From: Gemmatimonadota bacterium
GTDB lineage: Bacteria > Gemmatimonadota > Gemmatimonadetes > Gemmatimonadales > GWC2-71-9
Assembly (NCBI GenBank): GCA_003223395.1
Contig: QHUZ01000024.1
Span: 28,094-92,093 of the forward strand
DNA: 64,000 nt
Reading direction: 5' to 3'
Both the position numbers and the translations under genes were made by a program. Positions 53,297 to 62,552 of the stretch are shown in pieces. The notes beneath the pieces were generated by a model, which saw only the letters and a program-made list of their open reading frames with translations, was not told the origin of the DNA and ran no database searches. Each line of letters starts with the position of its first letter. Position 1 is the stretch's first letter.

Positions 53297-54680
53297 CACG
53301 CATCACATGTGGGGCGGGCGCTTCGCTCTCGGTCCGAGCGAAGCGCTCGATGCTTTAAACCGCAGTCTCCCCGTCGATCACCGGCTCTGGCCGCAGGACG
53401 TCTTCGCGAGCAAGGCGTGGGTGCACGCCCTCGGCCGGGCGCGGGTTCTGAGCGCCAGCGAAGAATCTCAGCTGCTTGAGGGTCTCGATCGTGTGGCGGA
53501 CAAACTCGCCGACGGCGCCGCGGTCGGTGCGCCCGACGAGGACGTTCACACCCTCGTCGAGCGGCTGCTCTACGCCGAAGTCGGCGCGGTGGCCGGCAAG
53601 CTCCATACCGGGCGCTCGCGCAACGACCAAGTCGCGACCGACCTGCGGCTCTGGACGCTGGGCGCCATCGACGAACTCGACGCGGCCGTCGCGGAGCTCG
53701 GCAGAACGCTCGTCGCCAAGGCGAAGGATGGCCTCGACGCAATTCTGCCCGGCTATACGCACGGCCAGCGCGCGCAGCCGGTGCGCTGGGCCTACGTGCT
53801 GCTCGCGCACGCCTGGCCCCTGGTGCGCGACCGCCAGCGGCTCGCGGACGCACGCCGGCGTACGGCCGAGATGCCGCTGGGCTCGGGCGCGCTCGCGGGA
53901 TCCGGATTCCCGGTTGATCGCCTCCTCCTCAAGGAAGCGCTCGGCTTCCGCGCGATTTCCGCCAACGCGCTCGACGCGACCGGCGACCGTGACTTCGTCG
54001 CGGACGTGCTGTTCGCGATCGCGCTCGTCGGCACGCACCTGTCCCGGCTGGGCTCGGAGTTCATCACCTACGCGAGTGGCGAGTTCGGATTCGTCACACT
54101 GGCGGACAGCTTCAGCACCGGCTCGAGTCTGATGCCGCAGAAACGCAATCCCGACGTGTTCGAGCTGGCGCGTGGCAAGTCAGGACGGATGCTGGGCGAT
54201 CTCGTCGCGTTGCTCACGACGCTCAAAGGCATTCCCGCCGGCTATCAGAAGGACTTGCAGGAAGACAAGGCGCTGTTGTTCGACGCCTGCGACACGTTGG
54301 GGACGGTGCTCCCCGCGGTCACCGGGGCCATCGACACGCTCACCGTGAACGCCGAGCGCATGGCGGCGGCGCTCGATCCGGCGATGCGGGCCACAGATCT
54401 CGCTGATCTGCTCGTGGAAGCCGGCGTGCCGTTCCGCGAGAGCCACGGTCTGGTCGGACGACTGGTTCGGGCGGCGGAGCAGTCCGGTGTGACGCTCGAT
54501 AAGGTCTCCACGCAGATTGCCGCAGAGATTCATCCGGCTCTTGGACCGGCGCTGGCCCAGCTCGGGAGCTGGGAGCAAAGTGTCGAAAGCCGTGCCACGC
54601 CTGGAGGTGCGTCGCGGGCCTCTGTCGAGTTACAAATCGAGGAGTTAAGCCGCTCGTTTCAGGGCGCAGCAAGCGTGTAA
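53280..54680 (+). CDS. argH: Argininosuccinate lyase
   Basis: 'MWGGRFALGPSEALDALNRSL', 'HTGRSRNDQVATDLRLW', 'GSSLMPQKRNPDVFELARGKSGRM'. Confidence 0.96.
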   Translation: MSQQADTHHMWGGRFALGPSEALDALNRSLPVDHRLWPQDVFASKAWVHALGRARVLSASEESQLLEGLDRVADKLADGAAVGAPDEDVHTLVERLLYAEVGAVAGKLHTGRSRNDQVATDLRLWTLGAIDELDAAVAELGRTLVAKAKDGLDAILPGYTHGQRAQPVRWAYVLLAHAWPLVRDRQRLADARRRTAEMPLGSGALAGSGFPVDRLLLKEALGFRAISANALDATGDRDFVADVLFAIALVGTHLSRLGSEFITYASGEFGFVTLADSFSTGSSLMPQKRNPDVFELARGKSGRMLGDLVALLTTLKGIPAGYQKDLQEDKALLFDACDTLGTVLPAVTGAIDTLTVNAERMAAALDPAMRATDLADLLVEAGVPFRESHGLVGRLVRAAEQSGVTLDKVSTQIAAEIHPALGPALAQLGSWEQSVESRATPGGASRASVELQIEELSRSFQGAASV

Positions 54681-54689
54681 ACGCGTCCC

Positions 54690-54719
54690 TTGCTGCAACT
54701 TGCTGTCCGGTATTAGCAT
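54690..54719 (+). promoter_or_regulatory. Predicted promoter TTGCTG-N18-TAGCAT upstream of HNH gene
   Basis: Hexamers at 54690-54695 and 54714-54719; predicted TSS about 54726, ATG 54725. Confidence 0.35.
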
Positions 54720-54724
54720 ATCGC

Positions 54725-55273
54725 ATGCGTTGCCTAGCCCTGAATGCCTCGTTTGAGCCTCTCACCATGGTGCCCGTGCGCCGGGCGCTGCGGCTCGTCA
54801 TCGATGGCAAGGCTGAAGTCGTCGAGGCTGAGGGCACGCCAGTCCATAGCGAACGACTCGCGGTCCCACGTCCTGCGGTCATCCGACTGGTCCGCTTCGT
54901 CCACGTCCCTCGCCGCTTCCGCCGCCAAGTCACCAACACGTTCCTGTTCGCTCGCGATAACTACCGCTGCCAGTTCTGCGGCCGCTCGCAGCAGGAGCTG
55001 CGGCAGCGCGAGTGTCTGACGCGTGACCATCTCGTGCCCCTCTCGCGGGGCGGCACGAATGCCTGGACGAACGTCCTGACCGCCTGCTCGAGCTGCAACA
55101 CGCGCAAGGGCAACCTGCTGCCCGAGGAAGTGGGCATGCATCCCCTCCGCGCGCCCCACGAGCCGCACTTCGTGCACCTGTCGTGGGCCGTGCGCCGTCT
55201 GACGCGGACGCAGGCCAAGTACATCCGGCTCTTCTACGGGGCCGACGTGCTGGCGACGCTCGAGGCTCTCTAG
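54725..55273 (+). CDS. HNH endonuclease
   Basis: 'NYRCQFCGRSQQELRQRECLTRDHLVPLSRGGTNAWTNVLTACSSCNTRKGN'. Confidence 0.93.
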   Translation: MRCLALNASFEPLTMVPVRRALRLVIDGKAEVVEAEGTPVHSERLAVPRPAVIRLVRFVHVPRRFRRQVTNTFLFARDNYRCQFCGRSQQELRQRECLTRDHLVPLSRGGTNAWTNVLTACSSCNTRKGNLLPEEVGMHPLRAPHEPHFVHLSWAVRRLTRTQAKYIRLFYGADVLATLEAL

Positions 55274-55671
55274 TGGGAAAAACGCCCTGGGTGGTGGCAG
55301 GTGCAGGTATCGCTGCGCTCATCGGCGTCGTCTTCCTGACAAGACCGGCCACGGGGTCGATTCATCCGACCCCGCGGCCCGGCATCACCGCTGAGAAGAT
55401 CCTTCCCGACTTTGCGATTCCGCGAAATCGCGGTGCGCTCGAGGCGTATGCGGCGGCACGGCGCGCCGCCCCGACGCTCGACGGGGTGTATTGCCATTGC
55501 GACTGCTCGAAACATGCGGGGCACCGCTCGCTGCTCACCTGTTTCGAGTCCAATCACGGCGCGTACTGCGACATCTGCATGGGTGAGGCGATGCTGGCGA
55601 GTGGCATGGCGGCGCGCGGTCAGTCGCTCACGGACATCCGGGCGGCTATTGACCGCCAGTTCGGAACGTAG
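55273..55671 (+). CDS. PCYCGC-motif-like membrane-anchored Cys-rich protein
   Basis: N-terminal TM helix, 'VYCHCDCSKHAGHRSLLTCFESNHGAYCDICMGEA'; GTG start. Confidence 0.75.
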   Translation: MGKTPWVVAGAGIAALIGVVFLTRPATGSIHPTPRPGITAEKILPDFAIPRNRGALEAYAAARRAAPTLDGVYCHCDCSKHAGHRSLLTCFESNHGAYCDICMGEAMLASGMAARGQSLTDIRAAIDRQFGT

Positions 55672-56275
55672 GACTCCGCGCCTCCAATCGCTGCCGCGGC
55701 AACCCCGCGAGCCGCACCAACACGCGCTGCGCCCCCCGCGCCAGCGCCTCCCCAACGCTGCCTTCGCCTGACACCGCCGGACCGACGTCCCCCGACAACC
55801 AGCGTGACAATTCCTGGAGATCGGTGTCGTTGAGCGTCGTGACCTCGAGCCGCGCGACGAAGTAATAGCGCGCGCTCGACGAGTTGCTTGGCTGCAGCGT
55901 CACCGTGTAAGGGATGTCGAGCGCGGCCGCGAGCTCTTCCGGCGTGGCGTAGCGGCTCACCGCGCCGCCCTGACGAATGAGCACGAAGTCGTCGGCCAGC
56001 GGGTCGTTGCGCGCCACCGCATCCCAACTCACTTCGCGCACGAACTGATCGAACCAGCCGGAGCGCACGCGCCACAACTCCAGCCGGTAGTGCAACCGCA
56101 GCGGAAAACCGGACCGCATCAGTCCGACGAACTTGCCGTCGGCGAGCAGGCCCGTGCTGCGCACGCGCGGGATGGTGTTTTGCAGCGTCACGGTGAGCGT
56201 GGGCGACTGCGCGGCGCCCACCTCCGGCGTGAGGAGGAGGGCCACAGCGATGGCCGCCCACCAAAGCAGGCGCAC
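55646..56275 (-). CDS. DUF4390 domain protein
   Basis: Signal peptide; 'RLHYRLELWRVRSGWFDQFVREVSWDAVARNDPLADDFVLI...GGAVSRYATPEELAAAL'. Confidence 0.8.
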   Translation of the reverse strand: MRLLWWAAIAVALLLTPEVGAAQSPTLTVTLQNTIPRVRSTGLLADGKFVGLMRSGFPLRLHYRLELWRVRSGWFDQFVREVSWDAVARNDPLADDFVLIRQGGAVSRYATPEELAAALDIPYTVTLQPSNSSSARYYFVARLEVTTLNDTDLQELSRWLSGDVGPAVSGEGSVGEALARGAQRVLVRLAGLPRQRLEARSPTFRTGGQ

Positions 56276-56276
56276 G

Positions 56277-58019
56277 CTAGAACCGGTGATCGAGCCGGAC
56301 CGTGAGACGCAGTCGTTCGCCTGTCGTGACCGCCTTGGCTACGTACACCCCGAATCCACCCCAATCGACGCCGAGACCGACATCGACGAGCCAGTCATCG
56401 AAGCGTGGGATCCGCCCCGCCGGCAGCCGGCTGGGACCGTTGCCGACGAGCCACGCCTGGCCCGCGTCCGCGAAGACCACGACGTCGAGCCCTTCCAGCC
56501 AGAAGAACCGCGGCCCGCTACTCCCTTCCTCGCGGTCGGGCCGGTCGTCCTTGGACGGGTTGTAACTCCAATTGAGCTTCACGTGGCCGCGGTACTCGGT
56601 CTGGAAGGCAATCACGCGATCGCAGGCCGCCACGCGCGCCTGCATGAACGCCGGGTCCGTGAACGCGTTGTTGCACGAGCTGGAGCGGAACGGATGGCCC
56701 GGCATCGGGTCGGGGCCACCGAGTGAAAGGCGCCGCTGCAGCGGCAGCGGGTCGCCGCCGACCCATCCGCCGCCGACCAGCCGGACGTTCACGCGACCGG
56801 ATGGACTGATGCGGGTGTAGTGCCGGATGTCGAAGAACATCCGGTCGAAGCGGTACGACGCCGGGTTGGGGATGGAATCACGGACCGACGCGGGGACGCC
56901 CGTATGCGGCACGACGTCGCTGCTGCGGGAATCCTCGAGTGTCGCCCGTACCAGCCACCCCGACGTGGGTTCTTCGGGGTCGTTGCGCGTGTCCAGCGCC
57001 GCACCGAGGCCGATCGTGGTGAAGTGCCCTTCGTCGATCGGGGGGTTGGGTCGCCAGATCTCGGAGTTGCGGAACACGGTCCACGGATCCTGATTGGCGA
57101 CGCTCGTCTGCCATTCGTGCCGCAGCTCGAGCGACAGCGCGATCTGCTTCTCCGGTTGCACGAACGCGCGCGCCGCCCATCCCTTATTGAGGAAGTAGTC
57201 GCGATAGTCGCGGCCAAACAAGAACGCGCCCCACCCGATCTCGGCGTTGTGCAGGCCCCAATCCTCGACCGGCGACACCACGTCGAATGCGCGGACACCG
57301 AAGCCGACGGGCCGGATGTCACCCGACCGCAGCTCGCCGCGGAACATGTAGCCGAGATCGCTGCGTTTGTCCGAGAGATCGCCGGCCGACCGAAACACGC
57401 CGAGCGCGTCCATGCGCATGCGGAAGTTCTGCTGCAGCTTCCAATCGAACAGCGGTCCGAACACGATCGGTAGCCCTTCGATGCGGTTGAACGTCCCGCC
57501 GGTGGCGATCGTCAGGGAGGAGCGCGAGTCCGCGTCGCCCCACGACACGTGCGCCCCCGGGTTGAACAGCCGGGGCCGCAGGTTCGGCGCGTACACCAGC
57601 TCGTCCCCCTCGCGGCGCAGGCGATAGAGCAGGGGCTCACGGTACTGGCGCACTTCCCCGCCGATGCGCGCCTTCGCGGTGTCGTCCACGATCCCGCCCA
57701 CGACGATCACATTGCCGGTCACTTCCGCGCCCGTCTCGAACAGCAGGTCGCCGTTGATCACGACGAGCGAGCCCTGCACGCGGCCCGCGACGAGCACCGG
57801 ACCGCTGCGGACGGCCACGTTGCCCCGCCACTCGTTGCCGCGCGGCAGCCGGGTGCGGCCGACGAGCCGCGTGGTTGCCGGGTCGTTGTAAAAGCGGATG
57901 ACTTCGTCGGACACCACCCGCGGCAGCGCGCGCGCTTCGAGCGTCGCGCTCGAGCTGTCGGCGTGGATCACGATCGTCGTGTCCTGAACGGTCACCAGTG
58001 CTAACAGGAGAGAGATCAT
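56277..58019 (-). CDS. Outer-membrane beta-barrel protein with N-terminal bactofilin-like beta-repeat region
   Basis: N-terminal 'GNVAVRSGPVLVAGRVQGSLVVINGDLLFETGAEVTGNVIVVGG'; barrel-like C-terminal half ending 'FDDWLVDVGLGVDWGGFGVYVAKAVTTGERLRLTVRLDHRF'. Confidence 0.75.
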   Translation of the reverse strand: MISLLLALVTVQDTTIVIHADSSSATLEARALPRVVSDEVIRFYNDPATTRLVGRTRLPRGNEWRGNVAVRSGPVLVAGRVQGSLVVINGDLLFETGAEVTGNVIVVGGIVDDTAKARIGGEVRQYREPLLYRLRREGDELVYAPNLRPRLFNPGAHVSWGDADSRSSLTIATGGTFNRIEGLPIVFGPLFDWKLQQNFRMRMDALGVFRSAGDLSDKRSDLGYMFRGELRSGDIRPVGFGVRAFDVVSPVEDWGLHNAEIGWGAFLFGRDYRDYFLNKGWAARAFVQPEKQIALSLELRHEWQTSVANQDPWTVFRNSEIWRPNPPIDEGHFTTIGLGAALDTRNDPEEPTSGWLVRATLEDSRSSDVVPHTGVPASVRDSIPNPASYRFDRMFFDIRHYTRISPSGRVNVRLVGGGWVGGDPLPLQRRLSLGGPDPMPGHPFRSSSCNNAFTDPAFMQARVAACDRVIAFQTEYRGHVKLNWSYNPSKDDRPDREEGSSGPRFFWLEGLDVVVFADAGQAWLVGNGPSRLPAGRIPRFDDWLVDVGLGVDWGGFGVYVAKAVTTGERLRLTVRLDHRF

Positions 58020-59407
58020 AGGTCGGCTTTCAGTGGAGGCTCGATCCCGAGACGGCGCATACGGCGGTACAGATTCGCCCGGTCGGTTTGCAGCCGGCGG
58101 GCGGCTTCGGCGACGTTGCCGCGGGATGCGGACAGCGCCTTCGCAATCAGCTCGCGCTCGTACTGGTCGAGCGTTTCCGTCAGGGCGATGTCGCGCCAGG
58201 GAGCGTCAGCGCCATTGTCTGCGGCGGGGCGTGGCGCCGTGCCGTCGGACGGCAGCACCCGGGCGACGTCTGCCGCGGTGATGAGTTCCGCCGTCGCCAG
58301 GATCGCCATACGCTCGACGATGTTGGCGAGCTCGCGCACGTTCCCCGGCCAGGAGTAGGCAGCCAGCAGCGGCACCGCACCCGCGTCGAACTTGACCGGA
58401 CGGCCCAGGCGGGCGGCGCAGCGCTCCGCGAAATGCCGCACCAGGGGCGCAATGTCTTCCGCGCGCTCGCGCAACGGCGGGATGTGGATCGGCAACACGT
58501 TCAGCCGGAACCAGAGGTCCTCGCGGAATTGCGCCTGCCGCACCGCCTGCGGGAGATCCTTGTTGGTGGCGGCGATGACGCGGACGTTCACCGCGAACGG
58601 CCGCTCGCCGCCGACCCGTTCGACAACGCCACCCTCCAGGACGCGCAGCAGTTTTGCCTGCGCCTCCGGGCCCAGATCGCCGACTTCGTCGAGGAAGAGG
58701 GTCCCGCCGTCGGCCAGCTCGAAACGGCCCTGGCGGCGCTCCGTCGCGCCGGTGAACGCACCGCGCTCGTGGCCGAACATCTCCGATTCGACCAGATCGC
58801 GCGGCAGCGCGGCGCTGTTGACGGTGACGAATGCCTTGTTGCCGCGCGCGCTCTGCCGGTGAATCGCCGACGCGACGAGCTCCTTGCCGGTGCCCGACTC
58901 GCCGGTGATCAAGACGCGCGACTCCGTCGGCGCAACGCGCGCGATCAGCGCGCGGAGCGCTTCCATCGCGGCGCTCGTGCCTACCAGCGGATCGGCGTGG
59001 CCCAGCTGCTCGTGCAGCCGCTTGTTCTCTGCCATGGTGCGGCCGAGCTCGAGCGCGCTGCGCAGCGCGACCAGGACCCCCTCGGGTGTCAGCGGCTTCT
59101 CGAGGAATTGGAAGGCGCCGAGTTTCGTCGCGCGGACGGCGTCGGCGAGATTGGCCTTGCCGCTCATCATGACGACGGGTATGTGCGGCGCGCGCCTGCG
59201 GATCTGTTCGAGCGTGGCCAGGCCGTCCGGGCCAGGCGGCATCATGAGATCGAGCAGCACCACATCCGGCGCGTCCTCGACGAGCCGTACCAGCGCCGCG
59301 TTGCCGTCGGGCGCTTCGACCGTGTCGAAACCGTCAGACTGCAGCAGCGCGCCGACCATCCGCCGGATGTTGGACTCGTCGTCGACGAGGAGAACCCTGG
59401 GGCTCAT
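58016..59407 (-). CDS. NtrC-family sigma-54-dependent response regulator
   Basis: '[19 protein letters not shown]', '[20 protein letters not shown]', '[27 protein letters not shown]', C-terminal Fis HTH. Confidence 0.93.
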   Translation of the reverse strand: MSPRVLLVDDESNIRRMVGALLQSDGFDTVEAPDGNAALVRLVEDAPDVVLLDLMMPPGPDGLATLEQIRRRAPHIPVVMMSGKANLADAVRATKLGAFQFLEKPLTPEGVLVALRSALELGRTMAENKRLHEQLGHADPLVGTSAAMEALRALIARVAPTESRVLITGESGTGKELVASAIHRQSARGNKAFVTVNSAALPRDLVESEMFGHERGAFTGATERRQGRFELADGGTLFLDEVGDLGPEAQAKLLRVLEGGVVERVGGERPFAVNVRVIAATNKDLPQAVRQAQFREDLWFRLNVLPIHIPPLRERAEDIAPLVRHFAERCAARLGRPVKFDAGAVPLLAAYSWPGNVRELANIVERMAILATAELITAADVARVLPSDGTAPRPAADNGADAPWRDIALTETLDQYERELIAKALSASRGNVAEAARRLQTDRANLYRRMRRLGIEPPLKADL

Positions 59408-60603
59408 GATCTGGCCGGCGGAAAGACGATTGCGAAAGTGGCGCCGCCGCCGGGCGTATCACCGACGGTGATCGTGCCGCGGTGTGCTTCGAGCGTCACA
59501 CGTACCAGCGCGAGGCCGAGACCCGTGCCGTCATCCTTCGTCGTGAAGTACGGCTCGAACACCCGCTGCTGGAGGTCTGCGGGGATGCCGGGACCGTGGT
59601 CTGCGATCGTGACTGCGAGACCTGATCCGTCGCCGGTGACCGTCACGTCGATCGCGCCGCTTCCCTTCATTGCCTCGGCGGCGTTGCGATAGAGGTTCGC
59701 GAAGGCGCGACGCAGCGGTTCGTAGTGGCCTAACAGCGTGCGGTGTGCGCCGTGCGCCGTGAGCCGGACTGCAACTCGGTCGGGAACTCCGGTCCGCCCC
59801 AATTCCTCGAGGAGCTCGACGACGTCCACCTCGCTCTGCGGACCCTCGGGGAGTCTGCCGAACTCCGAGAACTCCTTGGCGAGCCGCTCCAGGCGATCCG
59901 TTTCGGCTGCCAAGACTTGCACGGCAGTGGCCGTCCGGCCGTCCGACCGTCCGTCCGCCCGCTCCAGCTGGTCCACGGCAATCCGCATCGATGTCAACGG
60001 ATTCTTGATCTCGTGGGCCACGCGGCGCGCGACTTCCCGGAACGCGCGCAGCCGCTCGGCCTCCAGCTCCCGCTCCCGCGCCGCGGTGAGCGCGGCGGCC
60101 AGCTCGCGCAGCGCTTGCCGCAGTGCCTCGAACTCCGGCGCGCCGTGGGTCAGCGCGCCGATCGGCAGCGGCTCGTGTCGCCGGATCAGCTGCGTCCAGC
60201 CGACCAGCTCGTCGATCGGGCGTGAGAGCTGGCGCGAGAGGTGGCCCGCGAGGTTGACCGCGGCGTACAAGACGGCGGCGCCGAGCAGCAGGATGACCAC
60301 GGCGAAACCGGCCGTGTAGTAGCGCAGGAACGTTTCGGCGCGCCGCGCGAGGCTGACGGAGGCCGAAACTTCGTCGAGATGCTGGCGCAACAGCGCGCGC
60401 TCGCGCACCGTGAGGTGCAGCGTGTCCACGCCCTCGAGCAGCGACCGCGCGGTTGCCGCAACGCGCTCGGTAGAGGCACGGGCGCCGGCGGCGGGCAACA
60501 GACGCCGGATCGACACCACCCACCCGGCGACCGCCAACACCGTCGGTACCACGGTCATCACGACCAGGACGACGAAAATTCGCCGTCTGAAGGGAAGCGC
60601 CAT
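59404..60603 (-). CDS. Membrane sensor histidine kinase (NtrY-like)
   Basis: Two TM segments, HAMP-like region, '[28 protein letters not shown]', '[40 protein letters not shown]'. Confidence 0.92.
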   Translation of the reverse strand: MALPFRRRIFVVLVVMTVVPTVLAVAGWVVSIRRLLPAAGARASTERVAATARSLLEGVDTLHLTVRERALLRQHLDEVSASVSLARRAETFLRYYTAGFAVVILLLGAAVLYAAVNLAGHLSRQLSRPIDELVGWTQLIRRHEPLPIGALTHGAPEFEALRQALRELAAALTAARERELEAERLRAFREVARRVAHEIKNPLTSMRIAVDQLERADGRSDGRTATAVQVLAAETDRLERLAKEFSEFGRLPEGPQSEVDVVELLEELGRTGVPDRVAVRLTAHGAHRTLLGHYEPLRRAFANLYRNAAEAMKGSGAIDVTVTGDGSGLAVTIADHGPGIPADLQQRVFEPYFTTKDDGTGLGLALVRVTLEAHRGTITVGDTPGGGATFAIVFPPARS

Positions 60604-60615
60604 ATTCGGCCGAAT
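60604..60615. promoter_or_regulatory. Perfect palindrome ATTCGGCCGAAT abutting the kinase start codon
   Basis: 12-bp perfect dyad overlapping the predicted -10/TSS. Confidence 0.45.
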
Positions 60616-60641
60616 CTAGGGAATCGGCTCGGCCGTGACAA
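60613..60641 (-). promoter_or_regulatory. Predicted promoter TTGTCA-N17-TAGATT for the kinase/NtrC/OM operon
   Basis: Minus strand: TTGTCA 60641-60636, TAGATT 60618-60613, predicted TSS about 60606, ATG at 60603. Confidence 0.5.
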
Positions 60642-60672
60642 ATCGACACACGCCCAGACAGCGAGGCAACGA

Positions 60673-61092
60673 GTGAAATCCCACACGCAGTATCTCTGGT
60701 TCAACACGAAACGGCGTCAGGAGATCATCGACATCACTGACGAAGTCGTGAAGCAAGTCGAGGCGAGCACGGTGCGTGAAGGTTTTGTCCTGGTGAGTGC
60801 CATGCATATCTCTGCATCTGTGTTCGTGAACGATCACGAGTCGGGATTGTGGGAGGACATTCTGAAATGGCTCGAGGAGACGATCGCGCCCTGGGATCCG
60901 CCGCGTTATCACCACAACGAAACCGGGGAGGACAACGCGGCCGCACATCTGCGCAGCCTGACGATCGGTCACGAGGTGATCGTGCCGATCACGGCCGGCA
61001 AGCTGGATTTTGGCCCGTGGCAGCGCGTGTTTTATGGCGAGTGGGACGGACAACGGAAGAAGCGGGTCATCATCAAAGTTCTGGGAGAGTGA
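60673..61092 (+). CDS. YjbQ family (secondary thiamine-phosphate synthase-like) protein
   Basis: '[34 protein letters not shown]', '[50 protein letters not shown]'; GTG start. Confidence 0.92.
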   Translation: MKSHTQYLWFNTKRRQEIIDITDEVVKQVEASTVREGFVLVSAMHISASVFVNDHESGLWEDILKWLEETIAPWDPPRYHHNETGEDNAAAHLRSLTIGHEVIVPITAGKLDFGPWQRVFYGEWDGQRKKRVIIKVLGE

Positions 61093-61099
61093 GCGCACT

Positions 61100-61513
61100 A
61101 TGATCGGACTGCTGCTTGCCGCATTCCTCGCCGTCAACGTGCAGGATGCCGATACGCGCACCTTGCTGCAATCAGAGGACGCCTGGGCGAGCGCGTTGGT
61201 GAAGCGCGACCGGGTCGTCTTTGATCGTCTCTTGGCTGATGGGTTTGTCTACACAGAAAACGACAAGATGATGGACCGGGCTACGGTGCTGAACTCGGTG
61301 GTCGCGGGATCGGACACCGTCGTGGCAGCGCACAACGAGTCGATGACCGTGCATCGCTACGGCGCTGTGACGGCCGTTGTGACGGGGTGGCTCGTCGTGG
61401 GAGGTCGTGGCGCTACCGGCGAATTCAATCGCCGGTATCGGTTCACCGATACGTGGGTCAAGCGCGGGGGGAGATGGCAGATCGTCGCCGCGCAGGACTA
61501 CGTCGCGCCATGA
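61100..61513 (+). CDS. Nuclear transport factor 2 family (DUF4440) protein
   Basis: 'LLQSEDAWASALVKRDRVVFDRLLADGFVYTENDKMMDRATVL...FTDTWVKRGGRWQIVAAQ'. Confidence 0.88.
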   Translation: MIGLLLAAFLAVNVQDADTRTLLQSEDAWASALVKRDRVVFDRLLADGFVYTENDKMMDRATVLNSVVAGSDTVVAAHNESMTVHRYGAVTAVVTGWLVVGGRGATGEFNRRYRFTDTWVKRGGRWQIVAAQDYVAP

Positions 61514-61944
61514 AAGACTTCATCGCGAGAACGTCGATCATCATCGATGCGCCCCGGGACAAGGTATGGAAGGCCCTGGTCACTCCGGCGGCGATCAAGC
61601 AGTACATGTTCGGCGCCGACGTGCAGTCGGACTGGGAGGAAGGCAGTCCGATTACGTGGTCGGGAGAATGGCAGGGCAAGAAGTTTCAGGATAAGGGCGT
61701 CATCCTCAAAATCGAACGCGATTATGCGCTCCAATACAGCCATTTCAGTCCACTCTCGGGTCGGCCGGATACGCCCGAGAATTATCACACGGTGACGGTC
61801 GAGCTTTCCGACGCGGGCGCAAAGACGCGGGTGATGCTGACGCAGGACAACAACCCGACCGAAGCGATCCAATCGGAGTCCGAAAAGAACTGGACCATGA
61901 TGTTGAAGGGTTTGAAGAAACTCGTCGAGAGCGCGACTCCGTAG
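61510..61944 (+). CDS. SRPBCC/AHSA1-domain protein
   Basis: 'SIIIDAPRDKVWKALVTPAAIKQYMFGADVQSDWEEGSPITWSGEWQGK'. Confidence 0.88.
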   Translation: MKDFIARTSIIIDAPRDKVWKALVTPAAIKQYMFGADVQSDWEEGSPITWSGEWQGKKFQDKGVILKIERDYALQYSHFSPLSGRPDTPENYHTVTVELSDAGAKTRVMLTQDNNPTEAIQSESEKNWTMMLKGLKKLVESATP

Positions 61945-61958
61945 TACCTTCCCCCGGC

Positions 61959-62552
61959 GTGATCACGCCCAAACCGCTAGTGCTCGAAGGTCATGGCATT
62001 CGGCTCGAGCCGCTGACCGAAGAGCACAGTGACGCGCTGGCCGCGGCGGCAGGTGACGGCCGCCTGTGGGAGTACTGGTACATCGCGGTCCCGCCACCCG
62101 AGGGGATGAAGGCGTACGTCGCCGACGCGCTGAAGGGCCAGCGCGACGGGCACATGCTGCCCTGGGTCGTGCGTGACGTGCCGAGCGGGGCGATCATCGG
62201 GTCGACGCGCTATCACGACATTGCCCCGGCGATCGATCGCGTGGAAATCGGGCACACGTGGTACGGCAAGAGCCGCCAGCGCACGCACGTGAACACGACC
62301 TGCAAGCTGCTGTTACTCGGCCACGCGTTTGATACGCTCGGCTGCAAAGTCGTCGGCCTCAGGACCGACAACTTCAATTTCCGCTCGCAGCGCGCGATCG
62401 AGGCGCTCGGCGCCAAGAAGGACGGCGTGATTCGGCATTTCGGCATCCGGCGCGACGGCAGCGCGCGCGACGTCGTGATGTACAGCATCCTCGCTACTGA
62501 GTGGCCGGACGTGCGCCGGCATCTCGAGCTCCGGCTCAATCGGAACGCGTGA
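61959..62552 (+). CDS. GNAT family N-acetyltransferase
   Basis: 'GHGIRLEPLTEEHSDAL', 'EIGHTWYGKSRQRTHVNTTCKLLLLGHAFDTLGCKVVGLRTDNFNFRSQRAIEALGAKKDG'; GTG start. Confidence 0.9.
   Translation: MITPKPLVLEGHGIRLEPLTEEHSDALAAAAGDGRLWEYWYIAVPPPEGMKAYVADALKGQRDGHMLPWVVRDVPSGAIIGSTRYHDIAPAIDRVEIGHTWYGKSRQRTHVNTTCKLLLLGHAFDTLGCKVVGLRTDNFNFRSQRAIEALGAKKDGVIRHFGIRRDGSARDVVMYSILATEWPDVRRHLELRLNRNA

Noticed and set aside
54725-55273. HNH endonuclease as evidence for a group I/II intron, restriction system or defence island
   Set aside because: Stand-alone HNH ORF with no intron structure, methyltransferase or other defence genes nearby; looks like a conserved housekeeping HNH.
58088-59692. 534-aa plus-strand ORF antisense to the NtrC/kinase genes
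   Set aside because: Arg/Gln/Ala-rich low-complexity translation with no recognisable domain; shadow ORF caused by high GC3 of the minus-strand NtrC gene.
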